In this document: one piece after another, positions 42,001 to 56,100 of the stretch
How positions within the stretch are numbered: position 1 is the stretch's first letter
Layout: every line of letters starts with the position of its first letter
From: Mesaphorura yosii
Lineage: Eukaryota; Arthropoda; Collembola; Poduromorpha; Tullbergiidae
DNA length: 64,000 nucleotides
Assembly: GCA_009869945.1 (NCBI GenBank)
Contig: WIXG01000142.1
Location: 115,210-179,209, forward strand
Direction of reading: 5' to 3'
The notes under the pieces: generated by a model
Told to the model about the DNA's origin: nothing
Database searches by the model: none
What the model saw: the letters and a program-made list of their open reading frames with translations, nothing else
Translations under genes and position numbers: made by a program

Positions 42001-43560
42001 TTTTATCGTTATTGAAAATTTCGACGGAAAACACCGCCGAAATGTTGATATGCTACTGCAAAAACAGCCATTATAATACAAAAACAGGAAACTCAAAACA
42101 AAATGGGAAATGTATTCTGGAGTAACGCAATAAAAGAACCCTCGATAGCAATGATGGTGCTGCACCAAGCGTCCGGACTCGTGGCATGGCTTGGCGTGGC
42201 AACGAGAATGGGAAAGCGAAGTGAAAGCTTGCGATGCGATGCGATCGAAAATGGATGGAAGGCAGAGAGGCAGGCAGACGAAACCAATCCAATCATTAAA
42301 CCAGAAAAAATTATTCCATTCAATTCTGAGAGGAAACAGAAATACAGAACCGATTCAGCTCGTCAGCGATTGACGCTGATGAGAACACGATGTACAAACG
42401 GCATAGAAGACGCCTGCGTCTGCACCGCATCATCACGGATACTTTCATTCTCAACTTACCCTGCAAAGTGCGGACGGGGACGGAGAAAGGAACTTTATGT
42501 CGAGTGGAAACTCACTTCAATCATCTTTTCGCCTTTTGCGCCCACCACTGCCACCACAGCAATCCAAAGCGATTCAATGCCAAAGCGAAGCGGTGAAGAT
42601 GGAATATCAATTTTTATCTTGCGAACATCATCGCATCCCATCGTAGAATGACTGAGTATCAAATTTCAGTGCTCTGTGCTCAGATAAACTCGAGTGCTTG
42701 AATCTACAAAAATAACTTGAAATTGGTTACTCAATATCCCAACCTGCCCTCCAACCCAAACTTTTCATGCCCTACGCTCCTAAAAACTTCGTAGGCAGTA
42801 TTCAACGCATTAATTGCTAAACACGAACTCCGAGACAAAATCCGAACAAGCACGTTTTTATCCTCTCCGCTACTCTTCAGCTCTGTCCTTGTTCTATTTC
42901 CACAAAAATGGCATTTGCGTAGTATGCAGTGGAAACTTTGGAAGCTGAATTAATGAAAATTTAAAAGCGGCTCTTAGAAGATGCACCAAGTCCATGATTA
43001 AGTTCATGGTTACAATTAAATTAATGTGAAATTATTGCGTACGTCGTTTGTAATGAAATCTGTTACACTTCAATGGGACTTTTCGAGCATGAAGGCTTTG
43101 GCAATTGTGAGGCTTAGCGTATGATGATGAAGACTCAAATAAATTATGAGCCCAATTAGTAGGTAGATAATTTGTCAATGAACAATCTGATCAATCTTGA
43201 TTATAAACTCAATTCTAGCGATTTTACTAAAACTGTCCATTTTGTCACTTTTTACATGAAATATCTTAAATTGATGTAGGAAAATCATTTATTTCTACCT
43301 TCCACTCCACACAACTTTTCAATATTTTCTCTAGAGCGTCGGTTATCCTTATTTGTGGAGATCATTCACATCTCCATCTTTACAAATCACGCAGTTCTCG
43401 TAGTATGAAATCACGAAATCAGATTGCCAAGCGGAAATGGTTATCAACTTGCTGTTTCTTTACAAATCAGACCGTGTCCCTTCGTGGTGAACTTAGGTAT
43501 GGAGTGAACCCATCCAATCAATTAAATGTAACACTGAAATTCCTCGAGTACTTATGACTT

Positions 43561-43655
43561 ACCTTTATCAGTAATGAATCAAAGTTCGCCGGAATTCAGA
43601 AGCGGTTGAAGCCGTGTGAATCGCAACCGACGTCGATAACACTTTCTGTTTTATA
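43561..43655 (-). promoter_or_regulatory. Possible mub promoter and 5' UTR exon
   Basis: On the minus strand TATAAAA lies at 43655-43649, followed about 90 bases later by a perfect donor AAAG/GTAAGT at 43561. A short noncoding first exon spliced to the mub acceptor at 31976 would fit. The start site and the splice are inferred; other donors in the region could serve (for example near 32915-32940). Confidence 0.25.
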
Positions 43656-43819
43656 ATATCTGGTAAACGTCCATCAAAGAATCACATGGAGTTCAGCTGA
43701 TTTAACGATTTAAGTTTACTTCACAGCTGGTTCACTTTCGGCGTCGGCAATTCTGTGTCAAGCTTTGTCTCCTGATATGGTTTCAGCCAGCACGGCAGAT
43801 ACTAAACAGTTTTCAGAAC

Positions 43820-44150
43820 TAATGAAGGTGACAGAAGAGGAACAGGACACAGGACAGAAAGCAGACCGGAGCAGGAGACAGAACGGCTGATGCCGCCGTG
43901 TATAGTTGATCAGCGGATTCTTGGTTTTGATACGCGTGCTCGAAGCGAGAACAGCACATATGTTGGTGCGTTGTTAAACGGTGTGGATCCTTCAGTTGCT
44001 TGGCGGATCAGAGATTGGAGTGAGGAAGATAAGAATTGGCGGAGAGGACGAGGGACAACAGGTCGGAGTGAGCAGGAAAAGAGTTGTGAGGCGGTGATCG
44101 GTGATGTGACGAGATTTAGTGGAACAAGAAAAGAGGAAAAATAAGAGTTC
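43820..44150 (+). other. G-rich island with 84-codon open frame
   Basis: The plus strand is strongly G-over-C (the 60 bases from 44041 count about 30 G to 7 C). It contains an ATG-started frame 43890-44144 of 84 residues, rich in Arg, Glu, Ser and Trp, with no recognised domain. It lies just upstream of the possible mub promoter in head-to-head orientation. Coding status is unknown. Confidence 0.3.
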
Positions 44151-44800
44151 TTTTCCCTATTGACGCCAACTATTCACTAAAATACTCGCAAATTCACAAA
44201 ATGAAACTGGGCGGACTTTTTTTTCGCTACTTTTCCTTGTATTGTGCTTAGACTGATTGGATGGACGAACGCTGCACGGAGAAAAGGTGGAGTTTAGAAC
44301 CTGTACTCAGCAGTGATGCTCGGTTTCGCGAATAATTCACTCTACCAACTCCAATGTTGAGCTAACTTTACTTCTCTACCAGCACTACGGCTCTTGTGCT
44401 TGGTACTTGGTTTTAGCTTGAAGAAACCGAGCTTTGCACAATGCCTGTTTTGGAGAACCAACACCAACCTCGTTGGAGATGCGCACTTACTCAGAGCCCA
44501 TCCACAAAGTTAACACACAACTTAGCTTGAAAACGGAAAGAAGCTCGCATTGCTTTGGGATTGGGAAGGTTATGAATTTGTGCCTCACTCTTGCCTTTGC
44601 TTTGCTACTTTCAGAGCGTACTTCTGATCTTGTAGAACAAAGTATTTCTTTCAGCATCCGACAACTTCATTCACATTTTCCAGAACCAAAACTATTGAAA
44701 CTGACTACAAGTCATGAATCATTCGTAGTACAATTATGCAGAATTTGAACAAACAGAAACATTTTGAAGCCAAAGCAAGATGTGATTTGGTGTATCTTAA

Positions 44801-45031
44801 GAGGGAAGGTTGTGAGGTGTAAATCAAGAAATCTTAAAAGTCAATATCAACACAATAATTTGGACTATTATAAGACGTATGGCTACCGTCATTCCGTCCA
44901 ATTGCGCTTTGACTCTATTTGAGGAATAATTGAAAAAGTCAAGTGGATCGGATTTCTAGAGTTCAAAAGTAACAAATTGTGTTGATATTGACTTTTAAGG
45001 TTTCTTGATTTGCACTCTACAACCTTCCCTC
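44801..45031. mobile_element. MITE-like foldback element with about 60-bp inverted repeats
   Basis: The left arm 44801-44861 begins GAGGGAAGGTTGT. It is matched by the reverse complement of the right arm 44974-45031, ending ACAACCTTCCCTC, with only scattered mismatches and a short gap near the inner end. The unique core is about 110 bp and encodes nothing visible. The flanks read TTAA on the left and TTTA on the right, which could be a decayed TTAA-type target duplication as used by piggyBac-like elements. Nonautonomous by size. Confidence 0.75.
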
Positions 45032-47149
45032 TTTAGTAAATGTCGCTCTTTTAATCAAAGGAATTGCATTCAGGCACTTGTCACATGCATGCATTAGTGC
45101 ATGCGCTTTGGCGAAATTATTACGGGAGTCATCAAAGCAATGATGATGCGACACGAATTTTTCCGCTGACACGGGCACGATAATAATTAGAATGCAGTCA
45201 GGCCAGGTCGCTGCTCTTTTTGCATGCAACAAGCCTCATTAGTGCAAATTGTTTAGTCCGAATTAGTTAGCAAATTACGTGAAGGCGAATGTCGCGAATT
45301 TTAGGGTATAATGTGTTTGACAAATTATCTCGTCACACGCCATCACCTACCAGACGATGATGCACAAGCTACAAGCACAAGCACCCGCCAACAAACTACG
45401 CTAATTGCAAGGCGCTCCTGGCCTGCTTGGCCCTGGCATTTTATCGATATTGCGTAATGTCTCACTTAAACCCGTTCCACACGTTTGCTGTTGCTATTAT
45501 TTGTAATTTGCCGTTTCTCATTATCTTCCAGAACTACTCGTGTTTCGTGTTTTTTGCGTTCTCCATTTATTGATGAGTGCCTTGGGTGTTAATGGGCAGG
45601 CAATTTGCGATTGTACACGCACGCGTATAAAAAGTGCTTGCTCATGCTACCATATGATTCCGGACCTTGAAAGTCAAGTTGTATTACTGGTACTGCTCGC
45701 TGCACTTATTAACGTAATATTTTCGAATAGCCCATCACATGTCTACAGTTAGTCACACTGGTCACGAGTAGCGTAGCAGGGTGCTTGCAGTTTCATCATT
45801 GTCCAAGTCGTTATCATTGCCCGGTCGGCCTGTTGCATTTTTGAAGTAGTTCAGTGTTACAAGTCCAGTGTCCTCTCCTTGTCGGTCAGTTGTATAAATT
45901 CACAAAACCGCAAAGAATAAATTGTCAATAGTCTATTACGTTTCTAAAGCAAGTCAGAAGTCAGTCTATTTCCTTTCATAATTGGGTGTCGTGAATCGTG
46001 TTCAAATGCGGCAGTGCGAGCGCAGCGACCGGAAAGATCAAAACTTAAACAGTGAGTGCAGTGTACACGTGCATTTTGTCGCACATGTTGACCAAGTGAC
46101 TCTTGCATTGATCCGTGCGCGTGCTGCAGTTGCGCTTGGAAGTTGAAGCAACGGCTGAGACTCAGATAACGCCACAGCAAAGAGCAAAACCAGCAGACAG
46201 CAATCAACCAAGCGGTCTGATTTATCTCACGACACAAATTAAACACGAATACGCAAATTAGCATCTTGCATTTTAATTCTTATGTTAATATTGTTGTTTG
46301 TTAGTTTAGTTAGTTCATGTGCATGTGGCCGGCCGACTTCTGACTGAATGAAGTTGAGAAGGAAGCAGCCGCTTATTACATGTCCAAAGAGCAAAAACAC
46401 TTTTGGTGACTTGACCGACGGAAATAATTTCGAAACATTATCATCTCTCTTCTCTCATGATCTGTGTCTCTGTATCTGGTAAAATTCCTCTTCGTAAGCT
46501 CTGATGTGATGCAATTTAATCCGAGGGCCGTGCATGTGTTTAATTACGCGCAACACTTGTAGACATTTCCGACTGTCAATCTAATCTTCAGTAGTTCAAG
46601 GCAACGTTGATTCCAGACTCCAGAAACAACATCGGTTTGGTATTCAGTCCTCGCAACTTCATTTCGCAGTTAAGAACGTGCTGCACAGAAGAAACTCCTT
46701 TCCAGTCTCAATTAAAAGTAAATCTGAGAAATCAGAGTGAGTCAATTTGCAAATCCGAGTTGTAACCCAGAAAGTTGGCACTTGGAAGAAGTTTGCTCTG
46801 CATAATCAAGAGCGAAGAGGAAATGAAGGGAAGTGACTGACGTTCATTAGAAAGCGAATCTTTCTGGCGAGGCAAAAGTTCGGGACCGAAACTTTCTATG
46901 CTTGGCAAATTGAAATCTCTGTGCTCCGTACACAAAGTTTAGTGGATCATTCAGTTGGAAACTTGACTCTTAGTTCGGCAGCTTTCAGATTTTGTGTTGC
47001 TTGCATATTTGTCAACATTTTGATCACCTACAAGTGTTAAATCTCTCGTGCTGTGTTGTGGTGCTTTGTGGTTGTGTAGAAGAATTTGTGGAGGTGGAGG
47101 ATTTGGCCGGAAGATTTTACTCGAACCCCACACGAATCGACAAGACAAG
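45032..47149. other. 5' flank of the MOCOS gene
   Basis: No exon supported before the MOCOS start. The bases just before 47150 (GTG-rich from about 47040) look like 5' UTR. Promoter elements were not identified with confidence. Confidence 0.5.
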
Positions 47150-50100
47150 ATGGTAAGACGTCTGTTCAAATAAGTCTGCGCATGTTCATGTTATGTCGCT
47201 TTCAACTGGGCACGAAACATCGTCATCAGATTTTGCAAAGTTTTGCTAATTCGGACATATGACACCATGCCAGTATTTTTAGCGAGGCGAAGCGTCTCAT
47301 TTCGCGTTTCGTGTAGTCGTGGCCATGTCAAAACTGCGGCTGAGCGTCAGATTTTTCGAAACATGCGAGATATGAACACACGTACGAGATTTGTGAGGCC
47401 AGAACTTCTGTTATCAGGTATTCGTGCTGTAGTTGATGATGGCTCAGACAGACTCAGCGAGAAAAGAGAAGGACATGCACGCAAAAAGTCATGTTTTCAT
47501 GCGAAATGAATGTTTATTTATTTACCCAGTCATCAGTCGTCATATTAAATGAGAGAACCAGACCCAAGAAACCAGAAGACAGACAGAAATTACGGCACGC
47601 AGGACAGAGGAATTTTCCCGGCCGAACCACGGCCTGATGAATCACGAATCGCAAGCGAATAGCGCTCACACCCAATCAAATGTTTATACAAGTCTAATGG
47701 CTTATGAATTGCCATGTCGGGCAAGTCTAAATATTATGCCCACCTGAAAAACTGAAATGAGCAAGTCCCAAGCCTTGATTACTCTGTTTGGTGCTAACGC
47801 GTGCTAACGAAGATGATTGCGAATTAACAATTTACGACTTTGCTTTTTTGTCGTGTTTAAGGTTGTTGGCGGAAAAAGCACCAATCCGTCGTCGTCACCG
47901 ACCAGCGCCGGCATTAATTTAAACGAGTACATCGAGAATGTTGACGGGAGCATCGAGTACGAGGAAGTCCTCACACGACAAGAACTCGACGGGCTGCAGG
48001 AAGAATTCTCGAGACTCAAAGGTGAGCTGACCGTCCGGTTCATTTATACTTTTGGACATGTTGTGCTGGACAAATCTCTCATCGACATCAGCATCTGTCC
48101 TGTCAATTCAAATTGAAAGAAAAAAGTTTGAGCCGTCTATTAAAAATGAATCGGTTGCCATTTCACATTTCGCGTTCTCGTAATTCGGGTTTTGCACATG
48201 CTTGGCTTGGACTTTTGCTTCAGCACACTGCCACAAAAATTGATTTTTGGTCAGACATTTTTTTGCGCCGGCAAGTTGTGAGTTATTAAATAAAAGCTAT
48301 AAGGAAAAATTGCGCATTTACTATTCATGAGAGCTCGAGGCTTGAGATAAACGAGAAACCGGGCGTGTGATGAAAGTCATAGAAAGGAGCATGAGAAAGG
48401 GGTCAAGAGTTTCCATAATTCAATGGAGTGATTATTTCAGTGGTCTGACTATGCGAAAAGACAAGCATCGAGCCCGATTCTTTCCTTCCCGGTCGGGTTG
48501 CTTTCATTTCTTTGCTTTCTTCAAATCCACACAATTTCTATGCTGGCCGAAGGACGACCGGCATTATTATTGCAGACCCGCACAAATTAATGAGTTCGAT
48601 ACTCTTTACTTATTCATAACGAACAGAAACAGAGCTTTTGCTTGCCTTTTGCGGCTGCCGCACTTTAAACTCGGTTGTACCTCGATAAAGAACAATAATT
48701 CGGACCTTTCCTGTTAAATGATAAATGTTAAAGCGTTCAGCCACGAAACTTCTGCAAATAGGCACGTGCCAATGTTAAAATGGAAAACTTGAAGTCTGAA
48801 TGTTAATTATTACTTGAAGCTCGAAATGACCCGCACCCTCGCAACTGGCTGAAATTACACGCTTCGTACAAACTAGAGCAGGGCAGTAATAATAACGGCC
48901 ATGTCTGGAACAAAACCCGAAGAATAAAGCACAAGACGGCCCGGACCGGTTCATATATTTTTAATGGTCTTCATTTTCTGCGTATTTCGCTGTGTTACGT
49001 ATTTCTTACCACAACAAAATTCTATTGCTGCATTATGGCCTCTTATTCGTAATTCGTGCTAATTCAGGCGCATTAAGGCAAATAATAAAGGCGTAAGGTG
49101 CGTCCTGGTCTACGCGAACGCGATGCCAATAATTGCATATTGCAAGGAGAGAGGAAATTAAGAATTTTTAATTTGAAAGCCTTATACGTTATTTAAATGA
49201 GTCACATTATATGAATACTGAAATTAGTCCGCGTCCGGTCGTTGCGATCTGCGCTGCGCCCAGGATTCCGTGCACGGCGGCAGTAGCAGAAGGTTTAAGC
49301 ATTCGAGACGAGGTTTTAAATAAAAGTTTCGCATTCTTGAACAACCTGGAAGAAGCCAGCCTGCAGACTGTATTTGGAAAATAACCCCTTCTAATTATAG
49401 TCGATAGCCAGATAATTTCATTGAACAAGGAACCGAGCGTGCTTTATCAGCGTCAGACAAATCTTGCCTTGTCTCGCCCAGTTTATGACCCATTTAAAGT
49501 AAAATACCGTAAAATAAGCAGACAAATAGAGGATGAGCTGTAAATTTTTAAGTAAAACGTGCGGTTGAACGTCCAATTCGTGAACGAAAATCTGCAGATT
49601 TGTGGAATTAGTGAGGCTATTTTCTGTTTTGGGCCGCGTGGCTGCCTGGCAGCGATTTATTTCATTACTTGGCGACGACTTGGTTTTGGTCCACATTTTC
49701 TATTTTCTCGGAACAGAGATTTAGAGCTGTATGAGCTGCTGACTGAAACGAGTCAATCTGGATGCCAGAGCGCGCGATGGAAGTGAGACATTAACTTAAA
49801 CAAATAGCCATCAATGATGTCGCACGTACACGAGCACGAGGAAATGAGGATTGTTTCTGAAATGATTCGAATTCCGCATTTTATCCTGCTGCACTGCGCG
49901 AGGCATGTAAATGTGTCCGAACGAGCCCATCACTGAACGTATTTTCAGAATTTTGCTCGGGTTCGGTTGCTGTTGCTGGGCCGGGATTTTTATGTTCTGC
50001 CCCGTAAACATCTCGAGCATTCTTGTTTCTATTCCCCATAGCTTTCTAATAATGCTAATACGCAGTAAATGAATGCGAATGTGAGAGGCGACTCTCATTT

Positions 50101-53100
50101 TATTGGACTCGGCTCGAATTCCTTCAAGACTTCAAATTAACCCTGCTCTCTCAATTCACCGTCCCTTATTTTGTTTGCTCTGCAGATGGCTGCTGCTATT
50201 TGGACCACAGCGGAGCCACTTTGTATGCGAAGAGTCAGATCGATTCCTTCCACTCGGAGCTGCAATCAAGTCTCTTCAGTAATCCCCATTCAAGGAATCC
50301 GTCAAGCACCATCACGACCGATGCCATTGATCACATAAGACTAAGGTAATGAGTTTGTCTAAACAATATTCCATTTCCCAGCTTCAGCTTTTTTATTTGT
50401 CCCCTTCCAAATGAGCACTTCAGAATTCCTTTCAGTGATCTTCCAACTTGTTAGGGTATATTGCTTGGCTGATGCTGTACATTACGTTGCGATATACAAA
50501 TGTAAAGGTATTCTTCATTCTGGATCCTTAAAATTGAGAAGTAATGAAATCTCAATTTGTGATAGCGAATTCCGAATACTGCATCATACATCTACTCCTG
50601 TCTACGACACCCCTCGAATTGAGCAAAAAATGATGGAATACATTTCGAAATTCTTAATTAAATTCTTGTGATTTTTCAATACCGTCTGTGAATCCTAAAT
50701 GAAGCGAATCAGGTTGGTCTACAAAAAATAAACGTTTAGTTTTAGATGAGTAATTTCTGGCAAAGGCAGTAATAAATTGTGGAACTTCCTCGCTTATTAG
50801 TTTGATTACGGACGTTATATTGCATAATTAGTTCAGGAAAAGTAAAACACCTATTTCTGTAACTGTAGATTTATGCATGCTGCTGAGGTCAACAACAGAC
50901 TAGCAGAGTTCACAAACGAAAGTGTGAGGAGTTTAACTGGATTTAGAGATACGAAGTTTAGGAGCAAAAGTGAAAATGTCCTAAAGTTTCTGGATACAAA
51001 TTCAAATTCCTCCGCTGGGACCAAGCACCTTATCTTCGCCTGCTCGATAGACACTAATTAGTTTGACTAAAGTTTGTAAATCCTGATTAGCACCAACGCA
51101 GTACATTTTGAGAGATTACGACGGTGATGAAGACGAGTGCACAACAGAGCATGAAACAGGGCAGAAATCAAGTACGAAAAAGTTGACGCGAGGTTCCGGC
51201 AGGAATGCGAGCGCAGAAGGAATGCGCCCGCATCCTCTGGACTTGTCACGTACGAGCGTTCGTTGGAGTCTCCAGCCTCATTTGCACCAAAAACGAAGCT
51301 GTGCCAATGCGGTGCGCTGGAAAGAAGTGTCAGGCGTTAAGTATTCATGTTTACAAGAAGCGCGCTCGTTCTCGGATAAAAAGAGAACAAGAAATTATAC
51401 AACATACAAATTTTTGAGCAGCAGCGCGTGTGAACTTTAGCTTTCCCCCTCTGCATTACTCCGCTCACTTATATCTCATTGCCGCCGCCGTCGTCGTCGT
51501 GCTCGTACTTTTAATCTCCATTCATGAAGTGGCAAGAAACTTTTCCTTTTCATGTTCAACAACTTGTGCAACTCTGCACGCATTCAGTTGTCGCGCCGCC
51601 TCTCTGTGCTGCATAATTTGGAAGTATGAATCTAATACCCGACATTAAATTAGACAAACAGAACAGACAAAAGGAATTTCATAAACTACAAACTCGACGG
51701 GTGCCGGCTCGTCTCACCGTCTTCATAAGAGTGAGAGCAAGAACAAGAACAAGTAAAAATGGCACGGCAAATGGAAAGTTCACTTTGCCAACTTCCTTCT
51801 TTACTTGTGTGTCTCTCTGAACGAGCAACAGACAAGAAAAGAGAAAGCAGCCGAGCAGCGCACATGCGACCTTATGGTTTATGCAAGTTTTAATTTCCTT
51901 TCATTTCGCCCAACTTGTAGTAGTAATAATAGCGCATATTAATACGCTCATAAAAGTTTGGAGTTTGATATTTTATTATGCAAACACTTTGTAGGGAAAA
52001 GAAATACATTCCAATTCATTCTTGCTGGGCAGGCCGACCAAACTCAAACCAACCCCGAAACCGACGTGAGTGCGGTGGAGGAAAGTTTCTTTCGGTAAAG
52101 AGAAAGTTGAGCAAAGTAGTTTAGTTTAGTTGCGAAGTGGCCACAAATTGTTCACGTGAAAAGGGGCTTGTGACTGTCCAAGCTAGTATATCTCACAGCA
52201 CTGCATTACCAGAACTTAAAAAAACTCTTGCATTAGAATAATTACTTTTACCTCACCTGTGCTCGTGTCGCTCACTTCGCGTTGGCTGGCTACTTCGCTA
52301 TTTCCAGTATTTAATGAAAATAATCCGCAATTAATGCGGAATAAGACCGGCTGAGTTTATTAAAGGAGAATCCTGTCTGATGCGTATCATTTTAATTTCT
52401 GGCTCCATGAACTCCATTCTTTGTCACCGTCGCCGCCGCGCTGTTTATGTGTGCAGTATTTTGGATTCTGCTTCTGTTCATTAAGTGGATGCAATATCAC
52501 TAATGTATGTATTATTCATCCTTGAGTAATGCGTGCCTGTGCCTGCCGCGTGTGCGTGTGAAACCTCATCCTGCCCGTATTCTGTGTCTGTGTTTCGTTG
52601 TTTCTGTTTCTGGCCCGCTCCGTTAAATATTCCTCTGCTTTCGGAGTCTGACACTCGCATTCGTATGCACTTTACCGTGCTGTTTTGGAATGTGGAACAA
52701 TGTAAATTATTTACAAGAATTTCCCATTCAAGCTGCTTTCACTTTTTCTGCACAACGCGAGTACGGGTTAAGTGCGCACTCGAAGAAGGGCATTGGAAAT
52801 GGGTTCATACTAATGGAGCATTATTATTCAACTTGTTCTACGGAGGGCAGTGCAGCCACTGGAAGGAGCAAGTCACTCTGCAATCAGCTGCCTAACACGG
52901 CACGGCACGGTCTCGTCCGGCTTGAATTGGGAAAAGTTTATTTTGACTTTGAATTGGTCTGTGCAGGAACAAATTGAACTTGTTACTACACTTGGCTAAT
53001 GCGGCGTAATGGACAAAGCCATCAATATGAGCCACCTTGAGCTCCTGCATCCTGCCTGCTGCACTGTCTGACGCCCGAATTTAGTGCATTCCAGAACTGA

Positions 53101-56100
53101 GCCAGATTTCTGGGGATAAGATAACAAAACAATAGGGCATGGACACAGGCTTCAGTTTGCGTGCATTACTCGGAAAAGAATTCGAATTCGGAATTCTCTG
53201 GAATTCTGCGACTTGTGTGATTCAGGTCAAAAGCATTGCATCGCGTACCGGCTCGGCTTTGGCTTTAAACTGATTGAGTCGGGCACTTGGCTTGGCGATT
53301 GTATCGCGTAGGAATTTCTGTGTCCCACATTCAACGTGCATGATTATCCTCACAAATGTCCTCTGTTGCCCTTGTCATCCATCTACAGCCATACTCACTT
53401 TCACGTATTGAATTATTTACAAGCCTGACATTCTTTTCGTGTTTTTCGCTACCAGCAGCAAGCTGAGTGTGGAAGGCAAAAGTAAAGTGAAAAAACACTT
53501 CAAACCAATTTCGGCTTGTTGTTTTGTAGCTACACTCCGCGTATTTGGCAATGGCAATGGCATCTGGAGATACGATGCGAAAAAATCAATTTAGGAGATA
53601 AAAAGTGCTTTTAAAATGGTATAAATGCGTGTCAGCATTGAACACCGCCTGCCAGTTGCCGTTTAATGTGCCGACGGTGCCATTTCCTTGCGTCCCTGCC
53701 TAAGAAACTGCGAAACTACCTTTTCTTTCTGGCTGATGAAATGAACAATGCACTTCATTCAGATTTCGAAATCGGAGTGGAATCAGCCTCCGACTTCGAG
53801 CAACTGAGCAACAGCAACGGCAAACTCCTCGTCATAATATCTTCTTTATGCCTTTTATTATCTCTTCTCCTGCACGCACCCTGCACTTGATGTGATTCGC
53901 CTCTCGCGTTTCACATGAGGTTTCATCTTCTCTTTCTCTTCTATCGCATGTCTCATGATCACGTTCTGCACTTAATTTTTAAATAAAGAAGCACATTAAA
54001 GTGCGTTTTATGAGCAGGCGCTTGCGCTTATAATTCATTTCGTATTTTATGTGGGCCTTTAATGGTTTTTGTTCTTGCTCGCCACGGGCTTTTACCTTTT
54101 CGTTCTGATCCTAAACAATGCAGCAGCCCGTAGCTTGGCTTAGCGTGGCGTGGTGTGGCGTCCAGAACTTTATGATGATGATGACGGCGGAGTTTGGAGT
54201 CGGAGTTTCTGCCTCAGTTGAGTGAGAGCAATAAATTTCGAATTAAAATGGGTGTTCAGTTCAGTTTTCTGTGTAATGAACAAATGACCGCACACATTAA
54301 TCGGGACCATTAATCTGCTGATCACGAATGTGTTCCTGAATAACAAATATGGATTCTGACTCTTCGCTTTATGACCGAGGCTAACCTCCAAACAAAAAAC
54401 AGAAAACTGGCAAATCCTGCTGGGGAAAATTGAGAGTTCGATCTTTCGCTTCGGTGAAGTTAATGTCGAGAGATTTTAATGATTCTTCACACACGCCCCG
54501 CAGGTAATTCACGAACCGGGCTTCTCTCTCTGTTTATAATCGCATAATGAGTTGTAATCATGAGTTGCTGTTGCTGTGTCGCCGTTGTCGCCGTTGTCTT
54601 TTCAAGCTTCTAATTAAAGTCGTCAAGAGCCAGGGAAAGAGGCGTCCGATTACCTACATAAACACTCGACATTGTTCTCAGAATCTGATACTTTGACCTC
54701 TTATGCTGCTGTTGGCCTTAGTTACGACCTAATATCCCTGCTCTCGAGCCAGGTGATGGTGACGGCAACCAACAGCCAACTCACCTGCGCTGCGTAATCC
54801 TCTTCACTCGCTCGTGTTCAAGGAATTCATTTCATGGCTCATGCCCGCTCATCCAAAGCAAAAGTGACAGGGAAAGCTAAAAACAAAGCAAAGCAAGCGA
54901 TTGGAATTCGGAAGCAATCAGCCGGAATTAAATTATCGTACTACCGTGCTGCGCTGCTGCATGAGCGAGCGAGAACCAGGATGATTTAAGCAACGGATTG
55001 CACTCGGAGTCTTTGCATCTCGTTCCTGGCTCGGATTGAAGCTCGCATGTGTAAGCAGTCACACGAAGATTAAATATTAATTACATTACCATTTCATTTC
55101 CATCTTGCGCCCTACCAGCTGGCTTGGCCGTTGGTCCGCGCTGGCAATCCATCAGGGAAACTTTTTACACAACGCAACCGACTGAGACTGGATTGAAAAA
55201 GTATTGCGTTTTGCGAAATGGCCAGCAATAGCAATGATAAAGCCAAGTCCAAAGTTTGTCCGAAGCTCACAAATTACGAGTGCGTAATTGGATTCGGTAA
55301 CAAACATCTGATCCGAGCCTGACTCGTGTTTTGTGTTTTGCTCTTTCGCATGTACATTCATGTCAAGTCATTACGAGCTAAATTTGGGCGTTGAATCCAA
55401 AATATGATTACGGAGTTGACACATTTATGAATTGAAAGGACTCGACTTGACATTTCACAGGCTTTAACGAACAGACTGTGTTTTGCTTTTTTCATACGCC
55501 ACGCACGCCAGCAGTTAGCGTAATGGACTTTTTATGGGTTGTTCATGTTTATGTTGCGTGTTTTTTTAATTTGCAGAATCCTTCATCATTTTGGAACCAA
55601 TCCAGATGACTACTCTGTCATTTTCACATCCGGCGCAACTTCCGCCATGAAACTACTTGCTGAAAGTTTCCGTTTCAATGGAGGTAAGGACGCACGATGG
55701 CGCGTTTATGTGCTATGAAATTTTCACTCGCCCACCGCAGACTAAAACTGCTACATTCCCCTCTGGAACGGAGCTCGTCCGCTTTCTGCTAATGCGAACT
55801 TTCACTTCCTAAACCAAAACCAACATCATTTTAATTAAATATAAATTTCTAACCAAATGTTACGGAGAATCTCCAGAATCTGTATTAACATTAACATTTT
55901 AATGAGTGGATGGCTCTGAATATGAATTTTACAGTCGCGCAAACTAATTCCGCATAATTCTAAGAGCTGTCGAAGCGGCGAAGAGTGAAAACGGAAGTGG
56001 TTGATTCATCGAGCGTCTTGGTGATGGAAACTTTGGCTCTCGCATCTTGAGGTTTCATGGTTTCAAGGTTTCATGATAAACTTGGCATCATACAGTGAGG

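Larger units (their letters stand above)
31977..44800. other. Long stretch between mub and MOCOS, left part
   Basis: No coding exon I can support. The region should hold mub 5' UTR exons and promoter (minus strand). It contains simple runs at 38176-38196 (CCGCCA/CCG) and 38995-39015 (CGAGAAA), and a possible mub promoter at 43561-43655. Longer open frames (42103-42651 plus, 31459-31863 plus) look accidental. Confidence 0.5.

Noticed and set aside
42103-42651. 182-codon plus-strand open frame
   Set aside because: No recognisable domain, unsupported by splice sites or neighbouring exons; the length is within chance for this many frames.
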